A stretch of 64,000 nucleotides of DNA, taken from Alnus glutinosa (taxonomy: Eukaryota; Streptophyta; Magnoliopsida; Fagales; Betulaceae). This document shows, piece after piece, positions 59,214 through 64,000 of this stretch; the first letter of the stretch is position 1, and every line of letters starts with the position of its first letter. The translations under genes and the position numbers were made by a program. The stretch lies in NCBI RefSeq assembly GCF_958979055.1, contig NC_084891.1:24141501-24205500 (forward strand), in the 5' to 3' direction. The notes under the pieces were generated by a model. The model did no database searches. It was not told the origin of the DNA and saw nothing but the letters and a program-made list of their open reading frames with translations.

Positions 59214-59321
59214 ACAGCCCCCACCAGGTTCACGAGGTTTCACTGTTTTTTTTTTTTTTTTAATTACAAAAAAAAAAAGAAAAAAAAAAAGTTAAACCTC
59301 GTGAACCTGGTGGGGCTGCAA
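59214..59321. repeat. Long hairpin with poly-T/poly-A inner arms
   Basis: CCCCACCAGGTTCACGAGGT, then TT, is the inverse of AAACCTCGTGAACCTGGTGG, then GG. Inside are poly-T and poly-A arms that extend the pairing, with one extra C on the left arm. It is a small foldback or MITE remnant that could form a near-perfect stem in RNA. Confidence 0.85.
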
Positions 59322-60430
59322 TTTTAAATAATTGAGGAGTTGAGTGGTAGAGTTTGGCTTTCAGTTATGTCCATTGTCCATTAGTATCTTTTCATTTTAC
59401 AAGGTTGTTGCCTTGAAGGATTTGGACTGTTTCTGGCGGATGAAACATAAAATGAAACAGAGGAGGAATCTTTTGTATCCTTTATGAATGCAGGAGTCTC
59501 CTAATCTGTTTTCAGATAATATAAGCTTATTCATTATAAAAAAAAAAAATAATGAAAAAAAAAAAGAGAGAAAAAAGGAAAAAGAAGAAGAAGAGTGTGA
59601 TAGATCACATGCTATTATTCCCTGCAACACCCTAATAAAAAAAAGAGAAGAAAAGAAAGAGTGATAGATCACATTATGAACCATTGGAAGAGGAAATGGC
59701 ACAAGCTGTGTACTTTTATAAACAAGGAGCTTAACATCTGGGTGTCCCATGCAAGTCGATAAACAGTAAGAAAGACAGCTGCGTCACACTCAGAAATGCA
59801 GATGGTGGACCAGGGCTGGAAGCCCAGTCTTTTTGTAAGCCCGTGACCGACCGCATCTTGCTTCCACGTACGGACAAGAATATTGCGCTGTCATTTTAAG
59901 GCCATAAAGATTAAAGACTAAAGAGAAGGCAGTCACGAGCTGGCTTCCTGTCCAACTCATCTTATCAGAATTAGAATCAGAATCGCCTTCAATTATATCC
60001 AATTATTACACCAATAACACTGCCCCTAAGTAACCCCACGCTGTGTCTAGGCGTTTTTGTGATTCACGGAGATCAAGAGGGCAAATATGAAATATTCTAT
60101 GATCTATCTTTCGATCGAGATTCTGCCTTTGTAAGCATTACAGCTAGAGCTTCACAGTTTCAAAATTGGAACTCAGTTGTGTTGCCTCATCTGCATGCAT
60201 CAAATAAGAGCGTAGGGGCGTAGGGCTTTGTCTTTTGCAACCGTTCCTTCCAACTTGGGGCCTTCCTTTATCACGAGCCACGACACATGGATCCCGTTTT
60301 GCGGCCTCTTTTTAGCATCTTAATTGGCCCACCATTTTGTCTGCATGCCTAATGTTGCATGATTGAACCTCCAATATAATTAGTCTGGATTAACATTACA
60401 TGGGCATTTAGGTAATTACACCCCCTCCCT
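59322..60430. other. Spacer and AED3-like promoter region
   Basis: No gene recognised. GTGATAGATCACAT occurs twice (about 59596 and 59661). A minus-strand frame at 59790-60002 has no known domain. Confidence 0.4.
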
Positions 60431-60437
60431 GAACTTC

Positions 60438-60447
60438 ATATATATTT
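60438..60447 (+). promoter_or_regulatory. TATA box of the aspartyl protease gene
   Basis: ATATATATTT is 49-58 bases before the start codon, which implies a leader of about 25-30 bases. Confidence 0.55.
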
Positions 60448-60495
60448 GTATGGTGCTCCCTCCCACCATGCACACTCACCACGATCTTTCTAGTC

Positions 60496-61818
60496 ATGGA
60501 GGACTTGAGAACCACCACCACATTGTTCTTCTTCTTTGCCCTTCTTATCTCAGCAGCCAAAGCTGCTGATCCTTGTGCGTCCCAATCCGACGGCTCAGGC
60601 GTCTCCGTCATTCCCATCTACGGCAAATGCTCTCCCTTCGACAAGCCCAAGACCGGCTCGTTGGTGGACACCGTCGTGAACATGGCCTCAAAGGACTCGG
60701 AAAGGGTCAGATACTTGGCAAGCCTAGGGGCCCAGAAAAAGGTAACCTCGGCCCCAATTGCATCGGCCCAGCAACTCTTCAATATTGCCAACTATGTTGT
60801 CCGAGTCACACTCGGTACACCGGGTCAGCTCATGTTCATGGTCCTCGACACCAGCTACGACGCTGCGTGGGCCCCATGTTCCGGGTGCGCCGGGTGCTCC
60901 AACGCCACGTTCTCACCCAACACTTCCTCCACTTACGGGTCGCTGGATTGCTCGGTGTCCCAATGCTCTCAGGCCCGTGGACTCACGTGCCCGGCCACGG
61001 GGTCCAGTCCGTGCCTATTTAACCAATCCTACGGTGGAGATTCGTCTTTCTCAGGTACCCTTGTGCAAGATTCTCTAGGATTAGGCAATGATGTGGTTCC
61101 AAATTACGTTTTCGGGTGCGTCAGCGCCATAAGTGGCGGGTCAACACCGCCCCAAGGGTTATTGGGTCTGGGTCGTGGGCCCTTGTCACTGCTGTCACAA
61201 TCCGGGTCACTCTACTCGGGCGTGTTCTCATACTGTCTACCCAGCTTCAAATCCTACTACTTCTCTGGGTCACTCAAGCTGGGCCCATCCGGCCAACCCA
61301 AGATCATCCGGACCACCCCACTTCTCCGCAACCCGCACCGCCCATCCTTGTACTACGTGAACCTCACAGGAGTCAGCATTGGCCGTGTTCTCGTCCCCAT
61401 TGCTCCAGAGCTTCTAGCGTTCGATCCCAACACCGGAGCCGGAACCATCATAGACTCGGGCACGGTCGTGACCCGGTTCGTCCAACCCGTTTACACGGCC
61501 ATACGGGACGAGTTCAGAAATCAAGTGAAAGGAACATTTTCGTCGCTGGGAGTGTTCGACACGTGCTTTGCTGCCAGCAGTGAAGCTGTGGCACCACCGG
61601 TGAAGTTGCATTTCACCGGCTTGGACTTGACGCTGCCAATGGAGAACAGCTTGATCCACAGCAGCTCAGGGCCTCTGGCGTGCTTGGCTATGGCTGCGGC
61701 GCCTAATAACGTGAACTCGGTGTTGAATATTATAGCCACGCTGCAGCAGCAGAACCATCGGATTTTGTTTGATGTTACCAACTCTCTCGTGGGAATTGCA
61801 CGTGAGCTCTGTAACTAG
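60496..61818 (+). CDS. Apoplastic aspartyl protease, AED3-like (nepenthesin type, A1B)
   Basis: Intronless, 440 aa. Plant A1B pepsin-like proteases cleave peptides at acidic pH, and this subfamily acts in the cell wall. Residues 1-23 are a signal peptide (TTTTLFFFFALLISAAKA). About 24-95 is the propeptide. The first catalytic motif is D118-T-S in FMVLDTSYD, the second D320-S-G in TIIDSGTVVTR. The nepenthesin-type Cys-rich insert (CSGCAGCSNATFSP, then CSVSQC, LTCP, CLFNQSYGG) lies at 128-180. LLGLGRGPLSLLSQ and CLPSFKSYYFSGSLKLGP match the AED3 (At1g09750) subfamily closely. The end is GIARELCN. The DTS form is normal here. The gene is GC-rich and has a TATA box 50 bases upstream. It converges on the DUF7870 gene and follows the USP gene, its neighbour in Arabidopsis as I recall. 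Confidence 0.95.
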   Translation: MEDLRTTTTLFFFFALLISAAKAADPCASQSDGSGVSVIPIYGKCSPFDKPKTGSLVDTVVNMASKDSERVRYLASLGAQKKVTSAPIASAQQLFNIANYVVRVTLGTPGQLMFMVLDTSYDAAWAPCSGCAGCSNATFSPNTSSTYGSLDCSVSQCSQARGLTCPATGSSPCLFNQSYGGDSSFSGTLVQDSLGLGNDVVPNYVFGCVSAISGGSTPPQGLLGLGRGPLSLLSQSGSLYSGVFSYCLPSFKSYYFSGSLKLGPSGQPKIIRTTPLLRNPHRPSLYYVNLTGVSIGRVLVPIAPELLAFDPNTGAGTIIDSGTVVTRFVQPVYTAIRDEFRNQVKGTFSSLGVFDTCFAASSEAVAPPVKLHFTGLDLTLPMENSLIHSSSGPLACLAMAAAPNNVNSVLNIIATLQQQNHRILFDVTNSLVGIARELCN

Positions 61819-63042
61819 CTTTAGCTGGCTTGTGTGATTATATATTTTCTGTCTTGATGCCATGCAAAATACGTACGCGGTGAGAAAAATAATTACGATA
61901 AGCCGTAATGTTTCATTGTTTTGGATAAGCTGATTGTCGCTTAGGGTAATTAACCTTAGTTGTGATCGGTGCTGATACGACACGTTAATATTAATTAGAG
62001 ATTAACGGTTATTTCAAATTAATCAATTCCACGAATATCAAACCCTGGCCTAAAAAGTAAAATCAAGCACCAAACTCGATCAATCTAAAAATTAAATTAA
62101 AGAGTTAAAGCCAATGCTATAGGATTTTAAATACAAGCTAAGGAATGAAAAAACAGAAGCAAAAGCAGATATTAGAATTTAGCCAGGGGGATCCATATAC
62201 GTACACATGCATCGGCAATTGGATCCCTTTACTTAAATGTAACGAAATGGGATAATATTTTAGGATTTTCAAGAATTCTAATTAAAGACTACTCCCAACC
62301 AAACGGCTTGTAATTTACATGTGACATATAGGCCACACTTTAATTTATTAAAACATTTATTGCATTTATCACTTGGCTCATATATATGATCGACACAGAA
62401 TTTCCTCATTACTAAAAAAATCAGTGCTTGCTGGAATTTCTGTTCTCGACGTTAATTGTAAACGTAAAATTACATGTGGCGTACGTTAATAATTTAGATA
62501 CGTCTAATTACGTACAGTGATCAGCATTTAACAACAACGTCAATCAATAATTAGATCACTTCAAATCCTTTAGATATATATGTACCTGAAAAACTCCATG
62601 ATCAGTATGACATAAAGAATCAAAAGTCCAACAGAGGTGCACGAAAAAAAAATTCAAAACCCAAAAAGAATTGAATATGATAAAAATGATTTATTTTTCT
62701 ATAGGAGTTAAAGTATTAGAATACATATGAGTACCAAATATATATATAAGGAAATATGAAAGGAAAGAAATAGGGAAGAAAGGAATGGATCAACCAAATT
62801 TTCTCTAATATATAACAAATTCTAACACCCCTCCCCTCCACCTCTTGGAACATCGATCCCTCCGTACGTAGTGTCAGCATCGATCTCTTCAATATTACCC
62901 AAACACTTCTTCATGACCAGCACACTCAATTAATAGATCAATCAAAAGCCCAAAACAAACAAATAATTCAAACACACAATATTGTATAAACAAACAAGGA
63001 AAAACTCTCTCTCTCTCTGAGAATTATTTGTTCTGTTAAGTA
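61819..63042. other. Convergent 3' flanks and spacer
   Basis: Holds the 3' UTRs of the protease (left) and, probably from 62800, of the DUF7870 gene (right). No other gene recognised. A short CT run lies at 63007-63019. Confidence 0.5.
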
Positions 63043-64000
63043 TTAACCCCACCACTGGTGCACCGCAACACCTTCATCCCTCAGCCGTCCGTACAGTGCC
63101 AAGCACTCCCAGTAAGCCCTCCTTCCCCCATTGATCTCCTTTCTTCCATTGTGCCTCTGTGGCTTGCACTCCAAGAAAAGCTCGTCCACCAACCTTATCG
63201 CCTTGCTCTTCACCATCTCCTCCACCACCTCCGCCTCCGCCTTCATCACTACGTACTCCTCGTCTCTCACGTTATTCCTCAACCAATCTGACATGCCGAT
63301 TTGTGGGACCTCCTTGCCCGAGGACCCTCCGGTCACGGTCTCAATCTTGTACATCTCGAAGTCCTTGTTCCTCGTCGGGTAATGCCTCGCGAACCAGCCA
63401 GTTCCGCTGCCGCCTTCCTTCTCTGGCAAGCCAACGTGTATGAACACCCGGCGAGGGTAGCTCTCGAGGGAGTCGCCCATCAAATCAGGAAGGTACTTGG
63501 TTCGTTTCAAATAGCGGCTTGATTTCCCTGAACCGGCCCTTGGCGGTTCAAGCAACACGTCTTCGAGGTTCTTAAGCGCCGCCTTCTTTGCTTCCGGAGC
63601 ATACCCACATAGCCTTCTTTGTGTGGCCGAATTGAGTTTCTTCATGGCCATGACGGTCGAGCGGAACCTCTTGATGTACACGATTTTGTAGTTGGATGGC
63701 TTGTGGAATGCAACGGATGGGTTTTCATGACTGAGCTCAACTATGACAATGCCGCCAATCTTGAGAGTTCTGTCGATGAAATCCGCGGCAACAGGGAAGT
63801 TAGATGCCATGGCAAAGTCGAAAGTTTCATTTGGAATCAAGCTCTGTCGCTCCGAATCTGTGACGGAGATGACGTCCATTTCTATTGGACTGTGAATGGC
63901 TTCCTCGTTTCCATTGCTAAGGAAAACAGCTTTCTCTTTCTCCCCCACTTTCAGGATTCCTTCGTTCATCAAATCACGGAAGAGCAATGGCAAAAGTTCA
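63043..64000 (-). CDS. DUF7870 / methyltransferase-like protein, 3' part (partial)
   Basis: An open frame runs from the window edge to a stop at 63043-63045, with no start inside the window. The visible part is the C-terminal 319 residues: LLPLLFRDLMNEGIL, the Rossmann-like segment MDVISVTDSERQSLIPNETF-D-F-A (an SAM-methyltransferase-fold hint), GGIVIVELSHENPS, LKNLEDVLLEPPR, YPRRVFIHVGLPEKEG-S-G-T-GWFARHYPT and the end RDEGVAVHQWWG. This matches the plant DUF7870 family (Arabidopsis At5g03190/At3g53400 group), whose enzymatic activity is unproven. Genes of that group are known for a conserved upstream ORF, which would lie beyond position 64000. It converges on the protease gene. Confidence 0.85.
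   Translation of the reverse strand, partial: ELLPLLFRDLMNEGILKVGEKEKAVFLSNGNEEAIHSPIEMDVISVTDSERQSLIPNETFDFAMASNFPVAADFIDRTLKIGGIVIVELSHENPSVAFHKPSNYKIVYIKRFRSTVMAMKKLNSATQRRLCGYAPEAKKAALKNLEDVLLEPPRAGSGKSSRYLKRTKYLPDLMGDSLESYPRRVFIHVGLPEKEGGSGTGWFARHYPTRNKDFEMYKIETVTGGSSGKEVPQIGMSDWLRNNVRDEEYVVMKAEAEVVEEMVKSKAIRLVDELFLECKPQRHNGRKEINGGRRAYWECLALYGRLRDEGVAVHQWWG

Noticed and set aside
60573..61583. Overlapping plus-strand frames in the protease gene
   Set aside because: These are other reading frames of the AED3-like coding sequence. They lack a signal peptide or domain.

Overview
This is nuclear DNA from a eudicot plant, probably a woody rosid; the taxon cannot be fixed from sequence alone. 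The evidence is spliced genes with GT-AG introns (and one likely GC-AG intron), plant-only families (AT-hook/PPC AHL, PELPK-type cell-wall protein, nepenthesin-like protease, MYND-type UBP16), a Cassandra-type solo LTR carrying a 5S-like segment, plant L1 LINE remnants, Copia remnants and many foldback or MITE elements. There is no bacterial-style operon, CRISPR array or phage.

Layout. The window opens in the last exons of AP-4 mu (98-1119, +). Next is a small secreted PELPK-like proline-rich gene (1858-2265, +) and, 4.7 kb downstream, a broken duplicate of it (6553-6959). From about 3.3 to 16.3 kb lies transposon debris: an antisense Copia LTR/gag remnant, a MITE with 9-bp target duplications, LINE fragments, a solo LTR, and a Copia remnant interrupted by another solo LTR. 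An intronless AHL gene sits at 18015-18941 (+). The stretch 19-34 kb holds only repeats: foldbacks, a 429-bp tandem duplication, LINE 3' ends and dispersed arrays. UBP16 (34168-44117, -, 11 exons, 1145 aa) carries one LINE in antisense and one LINE tail in sense within introns. At 46.3-47.9 kb is a Pack-MULE that captured the leader and first exon of a bHLH79-like gene and was later hit by a Cassandra LTR. A universal stress protein gene (50979-56911, +, four exons) has a 4.9-kb third intron holding a LINE remnant with only an ORF1 tail. An aspartyl protease of the AED3 type (60496-61818, +) faces the 3' part of a DUF7870/methyltransferase-like gene (63043 to beyond the window, -).

The genes are not functionally coupled; each is transcribed alone. 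From memory of Arabidopsis, AP4M/UBP16 and USP/AED3 are each neighbouring pairs there, so the order here looks like two old syntenic blocks pulled apart by transposons. No undescribed enzymatic system was found. The most unusual structure is the nested Pack-MULE / bHLH exon / Cassandra locus.
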